The notes under the pieces are model-generated. The model worked only from the letters and a program-made list of their open reading frames with translations, made no database searches and was not told the DNA's origin. From positions 6,920,058-6,984,057 of the forward strand of contig CM051034.1 of assembly GCA_027627225.1 (NCBI GenBank): a stretch of 64,000 nucleotides of DNA. The letters run 5' to 3'. Below, piece after piece: positions 1 through 11,146 of the stretch; position 1 is the stretch's first letter, and each line of letters starts with the position of its first letter. The position numbers and the translations under genes are program-made. The DNA comes from Congeria kusceri (taxonomy: Eukaryota; Mollusca; Bivalvia; Myida; Dreissenidae).

Positions 1-1064
1 ATATACTTTACGTCGCAAGTTATTAACACTACAATACACTGTTTTAGTTTTAATGTACATACATGTAAAATATGTACATTAAAAAAATACTGTCTTGTAA
101 AATGATCAAACACGTAAAAGACTTTGAAAATTGGTATTATGAAAAAAAAAAAAGTGGTACAAGGGAGGTAACTCAATGCTGTAAATGTTTAATTCTTTAC
201 ATAATAGCTTCCCTTCGAAAGACAGCGTTACTTGAGTTTAAAAAAGCATGGGATTTAACCACATCATAACTTAATATACCATTTAAAAAAAATAGCATAT
301 TGAACTTTTTACGTAATAAAAACGGTTAATTTCAGTGGACGGACTTGTATCTGTCACAAAAACTATAGTTATCCCTATAGAAACTTCAAGATAAGATACA
401 AGTTAATAGTAGGATATCACTCGGAGTTTGAAAGACTGTACATTTCTTATAATCATCAACTTTATTAAGTATGTGACTGTTTCTTGTATAGCTCGTTTTT
501 ACATTATAATATTTGAATCTAGTTATTATTAAACGCATGTTTCTTACTTTTCCTTGTGTACAGAAAACAGTATTTTACATAAAACAATTATCTAAATACA
601 ACTTAAAAATATCCTGAAGAGCTTTAAGAATATCACCCCAGTGCAAGTTGTTATAATTTAAAACCATGTTTTTTCAACTTGTACAGAATGTGGCGTATGA
701 TTCCAAAGTTCTGTCGAAGCCTTTTTTTTCAAAAACAAGCTTAACGCGTGTCATGTTGAGTCTTAGTAAGGGAAACAACTCTTTATATGAAACAAATGCA
801 ATTGTGCTATTTCCCTCCCTCAGTTTCGTTCATCTGTTATTTCAATGCTGTGAACTGGTATTTCGTTTTCATTCAGTGATTAGAGAACCTTATGTTTTTC
901 GAAAGTAAATTTATTTGATTAAAGGTACAATTAGTTTCATATTTTCGTGAATCAAATATAAAGATTACGTAATACGAACAGGAGATGTTAATTATTGAGG
1001 CGCTGTTATAACCCAAGCCAGCTGTTTGGTGAGTGAACAACTTTCCTGCAGACAGTAAGCAAAT
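1..1064. other. AT-rich non-coding stretch
   Basis: I see no supported gene, RNA or clear repeat here. The open frames are short, AT-biased and without recognisable motifs. It leads directly into the 42-bp minisatellite. Confidence 0.5.
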
Positions 1065-1861
1065 TAATGATTGTGTCAAACCTAGCATTATGTTCATTAT
1101 CTACATGTACCATTAACGACTCAGTCAAACCCAGTATCGTGTCCATTTTATACGGTTACGATACCATCAAACCTAGAATCATGTCCATTCTGTACCGTTG
1201 CGACTTAATCAAACCCAGTATCATGTCCGTTCTCTACCGTTACGACTCAATCAAACCCTGTATTATGTCCATTCTCTACCGTTACGACTTAATCAAACCC
1301 TGTACCATGTCCATTTTCTACCGTTACGACTCAATCAAACCTAGTACAATCTTCATTCTCTACCTTTACGACTCAATCAAACCCAGTATCATATCCATTC
1401 TCTACCGTTACGACTCAATCAAACCCAGAATCATGTCCAGTTTCTACCGTTACGACTCAAATCGAACCCAGAATCATGGTCATTTCCTACAGTTACGACT
1501 CAATCAAACCCAGTACCATGTCCATTGTCTGCCGTTACGACACAATCGAACCCAGCCAGTACCAAGTCCATTCAATACGGTTACGACTCGATCGAAGCAA
1601 GTATTATGTCCATTCTCTACCGTTACAACTCAATCAAACTCAGTATCATGTCCATTCTCTACCGTTACGATTCAATCAAACCCAGTATCATGTCCATTTT
1701 CTACCGTTACGACTCAATCAAACCCAGTTTCAGTTACCATAGCCATTCTATACGGTCACGACTCAATCAAACCCAGTACCATATCCATTCTATATGGTAA
1801 CGACTCAATCAAACCCAGTACCATATCCATTCTATACGGTAACGACTCAATCAAACCTAGT
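1065..1861 (+). repeat. 42-bp minisatellite, left half (about 19 units)
   Basis: Tandem units of about 42 bp contain the recurring words 'atgtccattctctaccgt' and 'gactcaatcaaacccagt'. Units diverge by scattered substitutions and occasional small indels, for example an extra 4 bases near 1555. Because 42 is a multiple of three, a 14-residue repeating reading frame stays open for 279 codons. Other forward frames are also open over parts of the array and substitutions change the peptide freely, so coding selection is not supported. The array is cut at 1861/1862 by a transposable element and resumes at 4521 in the same orientation and register. Confidence 0.95.
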
Positions 1862-2569
1862 CACGGCCTGTACCCGGATAATCCTAACGCAGTGCAGCGA
1901 CCCTAACGCAGTGCCAAAATGGCGGACACAGAGACAGAATGTGCTATTATTTTTCATGTTTTTATCATGCTGTTATATTTGTGTTAAGTGTCAATTTAAA
2001 TCTTTTAACAGTTATAGTGTCCAGTGGTTTATGTACTTAATATTTGGTTCGACAATCACTCTTATGATGCTTGAAGTCGTTAAAATGAACCCGAAAAAGT
2101 CACCATAAAGTACATTTTTATGTTTCCGACCTGTTAAAATATCTCAAAATGCATCAGTACCTTACTTGAAAACTACATTAGTTAAATGAACATCTCTACG
2201 ACAATGTGTAATCATATCAAAGTTTAAGTCGATTTTTAGAGCTAAAACATTGTCTTTATTGTGAAGTGGTTATGTGCTTGCGGATAATTCCTGACTGATG
2301 TAGGAAACTGTGATGGATAAGTGCAAACGTAAAAAGGATAATTACCTAACAAACTGAAAAATAAGATATCTGTTTTTCCTGTATATATGAAATAATTTCT
2401 TTTAGTGTTATTAATGTGCTTGTTCAATCATTTCCTCTAAACTGTCAGAAGATGTATCACAATATACACACTTAAAATTTGGACGTTCAAATATATTCAC
2501 AAGAGGGTCACTATGAATGCGTTCTATGCTTTTATATTTTTAAGGGTGTTCCACTTTCATTATTTTGAA

Positions 2570-3500
2570 CTATATATTAAAATGCTCCTCTGTGTCTTAG
2601 GCTTTCACGATGTGTGGATAATGCAAGGCGTTGGAGATGTTAAAGTGTTTTTATCAATCGTTAACCAACGTCTAAAAGACGCCTTTGTACAAAACTGGTC
2701 AAGTCGATTGAGTGAGTCTAGTAGAGCCATATTGTATAATAACATCAAGTCTTTTGAATACCAGGACTACCTGAGTCTAGTTAACTGCAACAAATTTCGA
2801 ATGTGTATTACAAACTTACGTGTTTCATCTCATATATTACATATAGAAACAGGACGATGGAATAGACCAGAAGCCACACCAGTTGAAAATAGAACATGCT
2901 TTTTATGTAATATGTTAGAAGATGAATATCAATTTATTATGGAATGTGTTTTATATAATGATTTACGTGCTAATTTTATACCCAGATATTTTCGCACCAG
3001 GCCAAATATGCAAAAATTCATATAACTACTTCAAACAAAAAACAAAAAGTTGCTTAGAAATTTAGGGGCTTATATATTTTATTCCTTTGAGTTAAGAAAT
3101 CAGTCCTTATATGACTAATCTTACTGTGTTTATACTTTTTGTAACTGTAAGTATGTACTGAGATTTTAACTTAATTTTTTTAAATGTATGTCCTTATCAT
3201 GTGACTTATATGTATTTGAAATTGTTAGGCTCGCAAGCGTATGCACATTTCTATGACATAATGTCTCCACCTTATATGTTACACTACTCTATTCTTATCC
3301 TGTTTAGTAAAATATGATTGAGCCATCTCCATTTCCAACGTGTTTTACAGTTTTTGATAATTGTATGCTCATACAAACATTGTATACATGTACTTGTTTA
3401 GTTATTTCGGTTCTATACTCTGTCCTGCCATATTGTTTTATGTAAATATGTTGCCCTCATGGGTCTTTGGACCTAATGGAACTTATGAAAATAAACTACA
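2570..3500 (+). pseudogene. 5'-truncated LINE (non-LTR retrotransposon) 3' fragment
   Basis: The frame from about 2595 to 3118 encodes the C-terminal tail of a LINE ORF2-type reverse transcriptase protein. Visible hallmarks are 'GFHDVW..GVGD', 'NQRLKDAFVQNW', 'ETGRWNRP', the cysteine-rich 'CFLCNMLEDEYQFIMEC' and, after one in-frame TAA at 3023-3025, 'LLRNLGAYIFYSFELRNQ' to a stop at 3116-3118. The reverse transcriptase catalytic core and endonuclease are missing, so the copy is dead. The 3' UTR runs to a LINE-like tail near 3460-3500 ('tctttggacctaat', then 'aaaataaa'). It lies inside the TIR element, so it either inserted there or was captured. The family is a CR1/jockey-like assignment from the tail motif only. 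Confidence 0.8.
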
Positions 3501-3920
3501 CACTGTATACCACATCGTCATTAATAATAATTGATTTTTTCTTTCTTTGCAAAATCGTTTGGCACTCTATCAGAATAGAATTTCGAGCGATACCCATATT
3601 ATATATTCGTCCAGCAAAAGCTCGCGATTTTCAACACAGGTTTTCATGGTTAAGTTTTATATGTAAATACACGTTAAAAATTTTAACTGGTGAACGAGCA
3701 AATTATACAATACGATTGGAATGAAAATAGAAATGTATAGAGGTCCATTATAGTCGTTCATCATACATGTATATTCATTCATTTATATAGAATATATAAG
3801 TCGGTTAGGTTTTTATTCGTCAGGTTTTATACGTTGTTTTGGTTTTTATCCGTTTCTTGTATACATTGCGTTCGGTTATTATCAACTAGAAATTAGGTTT
3901 TTGTCCACTTTCTCGCAGTC

Positions 3921-4183
3921 TGCACATTCGAACGAGTATTGTGTCCATATCCGATGGGATAACAACACATTCGAACGAGTATTGTGTCCATATCCGATGG
4001 GATAACGAGTATTGTGTCCATATCCGATGGGATAACGAGTATTGTGTCCATATCCGATGGGATAACGAGTATTGTGTCCATATCCGATGGGATAACGAGT
4101 ATTGTGTCCATATCCGATGGGATAACAACACATTCGAACGAGTATTGTGTCCATATCCGATGGGATAACAACACATTTGAAGC
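3921..4183 (+). repeat. 30-bp minisatellite (7 units) inside the TIR element
   Basis: Seven near-identical units start with 'gagtattgtgtccatatccg', at 3934, 3977, 4007, 4037, 4067, 4097 and 4140. The first and sixth are followed by an extra 13-bp 'aacacattcgaac', so 43-bp units bracket four plain 30-bp ones. The period is divisible by three, which explains the overlapping open frames on both strands. There is no sign of a gene. Confidence 0.95.
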
Positions 4184-4520
4184 AGTATATGGGTTAGGAA
4201 ATACATAAAACAGCGAAATAATATGGCACTTCCAAACAGCGAAATAAAATAGCAATTTAAAGCATCTAAGTATTTGTTAAGATTTTTTTATAAATATATT
4301 AATTGGATATTTGACCTTGTTCCTCAGCATTCCATCTTACAACCCAATAATTGCTAGACGTAACATTAATTATGTTGAATTTAATATACTTATTTGATCA
4401 ATGGCGACGGATATTACAACCAAAACATACCTGTTCAAAAAATATGCATACAACAAAATGGCCCCGAATTTCCATCCGCCATTTTGGCACTGAGATAGGA
4501 TTATCCGGGTACAGGCCGTG

Positions 4521-5195
4521 TAGTACCATGTCCATTCTCTACCTTTACTACTCAGTCAAACCCAGTATCATGTCCATTCTCTACCGTTACGACTTAATCA
4601 AACCCAGTTTCATGTCCATTCTATACCGTATCGAGTCAATCAAACCCAGTATCATGTCCATTCTCTACCTTTACTACTCAGTCAAACCCAGTATCATGTC
4701 CATTCTCTACCTTTACTACTCAGTCAAACCAAGTATCATGTCCATTCTCTACCTTGACTACTCAGTCAAACCCAGTATCATGTCCATTCTCTACCCTTAC
4801 TTCTCAGTCAAGCCCAGTATCATGTCCATTCTCTACCTTTACTACTCAGTCAAACCCAGTATCATGTCCATTCTCTACCTTTACTACTCAGTCAAACCCA
4901 GTATCATGTCCATTCTCTACCTTTACTACTCAGTCAAACCCAGTATCATGTCCATTCTCTACCTTTACTACTCAGTCAAACCCAGTATCATGTCCATTTT
5001 CTACCTTTACTACTCAGTCAAACCAAGTATCATGTCCATTCTCTACCTTGACTACTCAGTCAAACCCAGTATCATGTCCATTCTCTACCTTGACTACTCA
5101 GTCAAACCCAGTATCATGTCCATTCTCTACCTTTACTACTCAGTCAAGCCCAGTATCATGTCCATTCTCTACCGTTACGACCACCAAAACATAAT
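4521..5195 (+). repeat. 42-bp minisatellite, right half (about 16 units)
   Basis: This is the same 42-bp unit as at 1065-1861. Most units here carry a distinct variant ('ctctacctttactactcagt' in place of 'ctctaccgttacgactcaat'), so the right half has been homogenised separately. The long open frame (4351-5274) is produced by the 14-codon period. A second forward frame is open across the same units, so I do not call a gene. Confidence 0.95.
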
Positions 5196-5243
5196 ACATT
5201 ATTTTATATTCAAGTATAACAAAATGAACGTATATCAATATAA

Positions 5244-5625
5244 TGTAGCATGTCCATTGTTACCGTGGCGATAATACAAGAACTAGTGTCATGCCAATTC
5301 GGTACCGCTACGACTAAAATAGATCTCGTGGCATACCAATTCTGTACAGCTAAGACTACAATAGACCTCGTGTCATGCGAATTTTATACCGGTACGACTG
5401 CAATAGACCTAGTGTCATGCCAATTCTGTACCGCTACGACTAAATAAGACATACGGGCATGCCAATTCTGTACCGCTACGACTAAATAAGACCTACTGGC
5501 ATGCCAATTATGTACCGCTACGACTAAATAAGACCTACTGGCATGCCAATTCTGTACCGCTACGACTACGAACGACCTAATGGAATACCAATTGTGTACT
5601 GTTATGACTCAATCAAACCTATATG
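5244..5625 (+). repeat. Diverged 42-bp minisatellite subfamily (about 9 units)
   Basis: Units contain 'catgccaattctgtaccgct' followed by 'acgactaaataagacct'. They align base for base with the 42-bp unit upstream (catg-cc-att-ct-taccg-tacgact). The last unit returns to 'gactcaatcaaacc'. It is separated from the previous block by about 50 bp of AT-rich spacer. Confidence 0.9.
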
Positions 5626-6671
5626 CAATAACACACCCATACGGTAGTCCTAGGGCTAGAGACGGATTTCCCCTCGGTCACTGAATGTGACACCTGACAG
5701 ACATGACACGATACGAGTTTGTCAGGACAGAGTTGTTGTCATTCGTCCGCCACAGTCACAGGGTGCATCTAAGGACATCTTTCATCTGGACGTGCTAATT
5801 TTGTAATTGATACTTTCTTCTTGATTTGGACGGGCTTAATATATTGCTTCTACTTTCTTCTGTGTTAATCAGTCCGAAACATATTAGGAAATCGTATTAA
5901 TAAAATATTCTCGTATTATGTATTTGATAAAATTAAGAAATACTTTTCGATTTATCGTTGTTTATTGGCCACTAAACAAAGATTTGGAGTTCTGATGCGT
6001 AGGATGCGAAAATTATTTCGATTCTAACAATATTTGACAACTATTTTTGCAGTTGTATTGAGAACTACATTTTACTATGGTCCTCTCAGAATCGGGACTA
6101 CTTTTTGCGTTGTTTATTGAGTAGTTTAACAACGATGATTTTGTTGTTTGTCTATAGAAAGTATCATGTTAGAATACTTTCTTTTTACTTTTTTTAACTG
6201 TTTGCAAACATTGTTGACCTAAACAAGTAACCACGTGTTTCATAGATATTAGATATGTAGATACGTGTTCCAGAGTTAGTGTATAGACAGCAGGTGTTTT
6301 TGTCCAAATCGTGCAGGAATACATTCTGTGTATATTACGGGTGACCACAATAAGTTGTGATGCATTTTCTTAGAAGTAACAGAACATATTTGTTTATTTT
6401 ACGATTAGAAAGCAGAGGGAATCATCTTTCTAAAGATGACCAGACGTGAACGACGCAAGAAGATTTTGCGTTTTTATTTTTATGACCATATTTTGGAGAT
6501 TTGATTAACTGTTTTCTAACCTTCACTTCTTTACAACGCCATAATGGTTTTTCAGATTTCCTGCATATTTTTATGCGGTTAATACATTATAAATAATGAC
6601 ATCGTAACACCAATTTTACAACCAAGCAAATATGTGGCACAAAAACGAACCGTAATTCATATGCGACAAAG
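5626..6671. other. Unassigned intergenic stretch
   Basis: No ORF, RNA or repeat unit that I can support. It is AT-rich apart from a short GC-richer patch at about 5640-5770 just after the minisatellite. Confidence 0.4.
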
Positions 6672-7030
6672 CCATTAGGCCCAAAAAAAGTTTGGTTTCA
6701 GCTTACATCTAAAAAAAAATCTAAGATGATAGGTAAAATATCACTTTTTTACTTTAACCTTTGTTTCATCGCCGCATATTCACCACACAGTTTAAGTATA
6801 TTGGACTGCATATAAAGTATTGAAATGCCCCTCAACAAAGAAACTGTACCTTAACTTTAAAAAATGTCATAGAAAATGAGATTTCTGGCAAGAAAATTGT
6901 AATATAAGCGAAAACTGCTCTTTTTTTTCCGAAAATCAGAAAAAGTTAATGACTGATAGGAAAAAAAACTTGAAGGGTTGGCGGAAAAAATAGAGGTCGG
7001 ATAAGCGGAAACAAACCATTTTTTTACGCT
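6672..7030 (+). repeat. Dispersed repeat family D, copy 1
   Basis: It shares ordered blocks with copies at 11147-11829 (+) and 14951-15380 (-): a poly-A-rich head near 'ggcccaaaaaaa', 'gcttacatct', 'catattcacc', 'aaagaaactgtacctta', 'ccgaaaatcagaaaaagtta', 'ggcggaaaaaa', 'taagcggaaac' and a tail 'ttttttacgc'. No coding capacity is evident. The repeated head, body and tail suggest a short non-autonomous mobile element. I saw no clean target duplications. Confidence 0.75.
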
Positions 7031-7088
7031 TTATACATGTGCTTCGTGCTCTCATTGTGTCGTCTGCTAACACTCTCGTCTGCTACAG

Positions 7089-7247
7089 GACATTGACCCC
7101 ACAACGATCAGCGAGCCGGGGTTCACAGCCGAGGTTCAATGCGTGATTGATAAACGGTATCAAGTACGCGAGTGGCTATCAACCAAGCATTGTCATCAAT
7201 GCGGTCAAGTGGGCCACTGTCAGCGGCAAGACACAGTTGAGGAGTAA
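7089..7247 (+). CDS. Exon-like terminal ORF, 52 codons, unknown product
   Basis: An in-frame stop lies just upstream at about 7068. A splice-acceptor-like 'ctctcgtctgctacag' ends at 7088 and opens a 52-codon frame that begins DIDPTTISEPGF and ends at TAA 7245-7247. The segment is locally GC-richer than its surroundings and includes 'KHCHQCGQVGHC', a Cys/His cluster that could be half of a zinc finger or knuckle, though the full CX2CX4HX4C spacing is not met. It could be the last exon of a gene lying upstream, an exon remnant, or chance. I do not recognise the family and see no matching exon within the window. Confidence 0.3.
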   Translation, partial: DIDPTTISEPGFTAEVQCVIDKRYQVREWLSTKHCHQCGQVGHCQRQDTVEE

Positions 7248-7654
7248 TACTGACCTAGTTACCCATATTTCGCGATGAGACACTGACCCAACTTCCCACG
7301 GTCATTATTCGCTGACATTTTGGGGTGAAGTTTTCATAACAAGTCGTGAACATGAATTCGATAACCTCTTTTCTTTTGTAAAGCATTCATGATTATTAAA
7401 GATTGTTATCGTCTGATCCATATGTGAAATATGATGACTAACACGTCGATGATTTGATGAAAAGCCCCACCCGGTAGAGATACACTTTTGTAAAAAAGAC
7501 GATGTTTAATAAGCCATTATTGAGATTATTTTACAAAAAGAAAACAAATATAGTTTTATTGTCATATTTGCCCTTTGATTTTAGTTTTAAACAATTTGAA
7601 TTTAAAAATGTCACATAGAACTACATATCGACAATTTAGAATAGAGTAACGATT
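7248..7654. other. Unassigned AT-rich stretch
   Basis: Nothing recognisable between the exon-like ORF and the 39-bp minisatellite. Confidence 0.4.
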
Positions 7655-9735
7655 GCAGTGTGTCTTCTTTTCGTCCATTCATATAAACAATGGCGTTATG
7701 TCTTCTTGTTGTCCATTCATATCTACCAGTTACGTCATGTCTTCTTGTCGTCCATTCATATCTACCAGTTACGTCATGTCTTCTTGTCGTCCACTCATAT
7801 GATCAATGGCGTTATGTATTCTTGTCGTCCATTCATATCCACCAGTTACGTCATGTCTTCGTGTCGTCCATTCATATCTACCAGTTACGTCATGTCTTCT
7901 TGTCGTCCATTCATATCTACCAGTTACGTCATGTGTTATTGTCGTCCATTTATATGAACAATGACGTCATGTCTTCTTGTCGTCCATTCATATCTACCAG
8001 TTACGTCATGTCTTCTTGTCGTCCATTCATATCTACCAGTTACGTTATGTCTTTTTGTCGTCAATTCATATGTACCAAGGACGTTATGTCTTCTTGTCGT
8101 CCACCCATATGTACCAATGACGCTATGTCTTCTTGTAGCCCATTCCTATGTACCAATGATCCTATGTCTTCTTGTCGTCCAGTCATATGTACCAATGACG
8201 CGCCATGGTAAACACGAAATTCTTTCGTATTTTTCCAATATTAGATAATCATAGCTGACATTTCAAGCTGAAATTCTTATAAATAAAGTAAATACAACAA
8301 TTTCCATTTATTTCCATTCAGTGCGTGATAACTTTTGAACTTTTGTTGACTGTATGTACTTATGATGCTATGCCTACTTGTAGTCTATTCATTTGTTCCG
8401 ATGACGTTATGACTTCTTGTCGCCCATTCATATGTACCAATGACGCTATTTCTTCTAGTCGTCCATTCATATGTACCGATGATGTCATGTCTTCTTGTCG
8501 TCCATTTATAAGTACCAATGAAGTCATGTCTTCTTGTCTGCTTGTCCTCCATTCATATGTACCAGTGACGTCATGTCTTCTTGTAGCCCATTCATAAGTA
8601 CCAAAGACGTCATGTCTTCTTGTAGTCCATTAATATGTATCAATGACGTCATGCCTTATTGTAGCCCATTTATGCGAACCACTGACGTCATGTCTTCTTG
8701 TCGTCCATTAATATGTTCCAGTTACGTCATGTCTTCTTGTAGCCCATTCATATGCACCAGTGACGTCATGTATTCTTGTAGCCCATTCATATGTACCAGT
8801 GACGTCGTGTCTACTGTCGTCCATTCATATGTACCAGTGACGTTCTGCCTACTTGTCGACAATTCATATGTACCAGTGATGTTATGTCTACTTGTCGTCC
8901 ATTCATATGTACCAGTGACGTTATGTCTTATTGCCGTCCATTCATATGTACCAGTGATGTCATCCCTTTTGTGGCCCATTCATATGTACCTAAGACGCCA
9001 TGTCTTCTTGTAGTCCATTCATATGTACCAGTGACGTCATGTCTTCTTGTAGCCAATTTATAAAAACCAGTGACGTCATGTATTCTATTCCTCCATTCAT
9101 ATGTACCAATGACACTATGTCTTCTTGTCGTCCATTTATATGTACCAATGACGCTATGTCTTCATGTAGCCCATTTATATGTACCACTGACGTCATGCCT
9201 TCTTTTCGTCCATTTATATGTACCAGTGACGCCATGTCTTCTTGTAGCCCATTCACATGCACCAGTGGCGTCATGTCTTCTTGTAGCCCATTCATATGTG
9301 CCAATGACGTGATGCCTACCTCTCGTCAATTCATAAGTACCAGTGACGTTATGTCTTCTTGTCGCCCATTCATATGTGCCAGTGACGTTATGTCTTCTTG
9401 TCGCCCATTCATATGTGCCAATGACGTGATGCCTACTTGTCACCCATTCATATGTGCCAATGACGTGATGCCTACTTGTCGCCCATTCATATGTGCCAAT
9501 GACGTGATGGCTACTTTTCGTCCATTCATATGTGCCAATGACGTGGTGGCTACTTTTCGTCCATTCATATGTGCCAATGACGTGATGGCTACTTGTCGCC
9601 CTTTATATGTGCCATTGACGTTATGTCTTCTTGTCGCCCATTCATATGTACCATTGGCAGTATGTCTTCTTGTTGCCCACTCATATGGGTACCAATGACG
9701 TTATGTCTTCTAGTCGTCCATTCATATTGGTATTC
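7655..9735 (+). repeat. 39-bp minisatellite (about 50 units)
   Basis: The unit is about 39 bp, built from 'catgtcttcttgtcgtcc', 'attcatatgtacca' and 'gtgacgt'. Left units (7655-8000) prefer 'atctaccagttacgt'; later ones prefer 'tatgtaccagtgacgt'. From about 9300 a further variant, 'tatgtgccaatgacgtgatg', dominates. A roughly 140-bp AT-rich interruption (8205-8345) splits the array. The period is divisible by three, so several frames on both strands stay open for 80-230 codons. Many units contain the palindrome TGACGTCA. Confidence 0.95.
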
Positions 9736-9943
9736 AAACAACTATTTTTGATAACTTGATAATTCTTTATCAATTCGTTATACATGTTGTGGATCAATCC
9801 ATTTGTTCTGCTTTGAAAACGTATTAACGAGGTAAATTTCTTCTGTTAAATTGGCAGATTATTATTCGTCATGAGACTTTGATATGATCCCATGAACATT
9901 ATAGGCTGAAACTCACGTATTAACCCCTAACAGGCTGATTATT

Positions 9944-10107
9944 AACGGTCTCCTACTACAGTCTCGGAATAGTGGTAAAGTATTAACGGTCTCCTACTAC
10001 AGTCTCGGAATAGTGGTAAAGTATTAACGGTCTCCTACTACAGTCTCGGAATAGTGGTAAAGTATTAACGGTCTCCTACTACAGTCTCGGAATAGTGGTA
10101 AAGTATT
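9944..10107 (+). repeat. 41-bp perfect tandem repeat, 4 copies
   Basis: Four copies of a 41-bp unit start with 'aacggtctcctactacagtc' at 9944, 9985, 10026 and 10067. I see no mismatch between them, which indicates a very young duplication compared with the diverged arrays nearby. Confidence 0.95.
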
Positions 10108-10905
10108 TATCCTTTTAAGTTTTAGCACGTGCCTAGTCATAAAATCGTTCATAATTTGTACATGCATAATCAAGTTAATATTAATATCAAACCATATCCA
10201 TGAATTTTGTTAGTTTTGTAAAGATAAACATGTACGAGTACTTTTAAAGAATTAAAAACAAAGGACCTAAAATATGTATGTTGGTAAGATAACAAGTATT
10301 GTCCATGTTTAATGTCCTTAATATAACCATTTCATCCATAAGACACAAAACACAAACGTTTGCTACTGTATATCTGTATAATTCACCAACATACCTTGAA
10401 GTGTATGTACGATCTTACGATAGATATATTGACATAATTAAAAATAAAATAAGAACTATTGTTGAAAAATGTATAATTTTGCTACGTTTTAATCAAAAAC
10501 CAGTTATCGTCTGTACAGCCGGAAACTCCAATACATGTATATACACTGACTTGACAGTTGCTTTAGGTTACACAACACAAATAAATTATGCAAAATTCGA
10601 CACTCATAATTATTTGTTGATTTATTATATATTATAGTGTTTTCTTCGTCATGTTTTTGTTTATCTGTCTGCTTTCAAGTTATATTTTCACTTTCATCTG
10701 CTTATTTTGAAAATAATTAATATGAATGATCGTACATACACACTTTATGCGAACATGCTTTTGCATTCGCAACATGACAGAGAATGTATATCAATAGTAA
10801 CAAAGGTTACAGGCGCGTGTTTACTTGTTTACAGCCACTTCACGCGCCACATCGATTGAGACCACACTTGTCAACAGCGATCGCTGACCTTCCAAAGGAT
10901 TATTG
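10108..10905. other. Unassigned stretch with one unrecognised ORF
   Basis: A 112-codon open frame (10299-10637, +) has no recognisable domain and an AT-driven composition. I do not call it a gene. A GC-richer patch at about 10805-10900 contains two forkhead-like 'gtttac' words, but nothing that defines a promoter. Confidence 0.35.
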
Positions 10906-11125
10906 TACCTTTGGGTTCAAAAGTCATTTTTGATTGCTTTGGGTTCAAAAGTCATTTTTGATTGCTTTGGGTTCAAAAGTCATAGACTCTGTTCTGGTCC
11001 TTGGTTTCAACAGTCATCATGTACACTGTTTGGGTCTTTGGGTTCAACAGTCATAATCTCTGATGTTTTTGTTTTGTTTTTTATTTGGGTTCAAATGTCA
11101 TCGTTGGGTTCAAATGTGAAATGGT
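10906..11125 (+). repeat. Degenerate 28-bp tandem repeat
   Basis: The word 'tttgggttcaaaagtcat' recurs. The first copies are spaced 28 bp apart and nearly identical; later ones ('gggttcaacagtcat', 'gggttcaaatgtcat') are diverged and irregularly spaced. Confidence 0.75.
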
Positions 11126-11146
11126 CATTGCTTGGGCTGTAGCATC

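Larger units (their letters stand above)
1862..4520. mobile_element. 2,659-bp TIR element inserted in the 42-bp minisatellite
   Basis: The left end begins CACGGCCTGTACCCGGATAA and the right end is its reverse complement, ending at 4520. The perfect outer match is 24 bp. Similarity continues inward to a shared 'gccaaaatggcgga' block, giving terminal inverted repeats of about 48 bp. The left one carries an extra internal duplication of about 19 bp. TAGT occurs immediately outside both ends (1858-1861 and 4521-4524), and removing the element plus one TAGT restores an in-register 42-bp unit. No transposase is visible, so it is probably non-autonomous. The superfamily is unassigned: a 4-bp duplication and a CACGG terminus do not settle it from sequence alone. 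Confidence 0.9.

Noticed and set aside
1067..1906. 279-codon open frame with a 14-residue repeat
   Set aside because: It is generated by the 42-bp period. Other frames are open over the same units, amino-acid changes are unconstrained, and the frame runs into transposon sequence.
4351..5274. 307-codon open frame with a 14-residue repeat
   Set aside because: Same 42-bp minisatellite effect. The start lies inside the TIR element and a second frame (4754-5194) is open in parallel.
7658..9698. Several Cys/Ser-rich ORFs of 80-232 codons on both strands
   Set aside because: The 39-bp repeat keeps frames open by periodicity; there is no splice context, signal peptide or conserved fold.
9944..10107. 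CRISPR-like regular repeat
   Set aside because: Units are contiguous with no unique spacers, and the genome is eukaryotic.
10299..10637. 112-codon ORF as a gene
   Set aside because: AT-driven composition, no family resemblance, no splice or promoter context.
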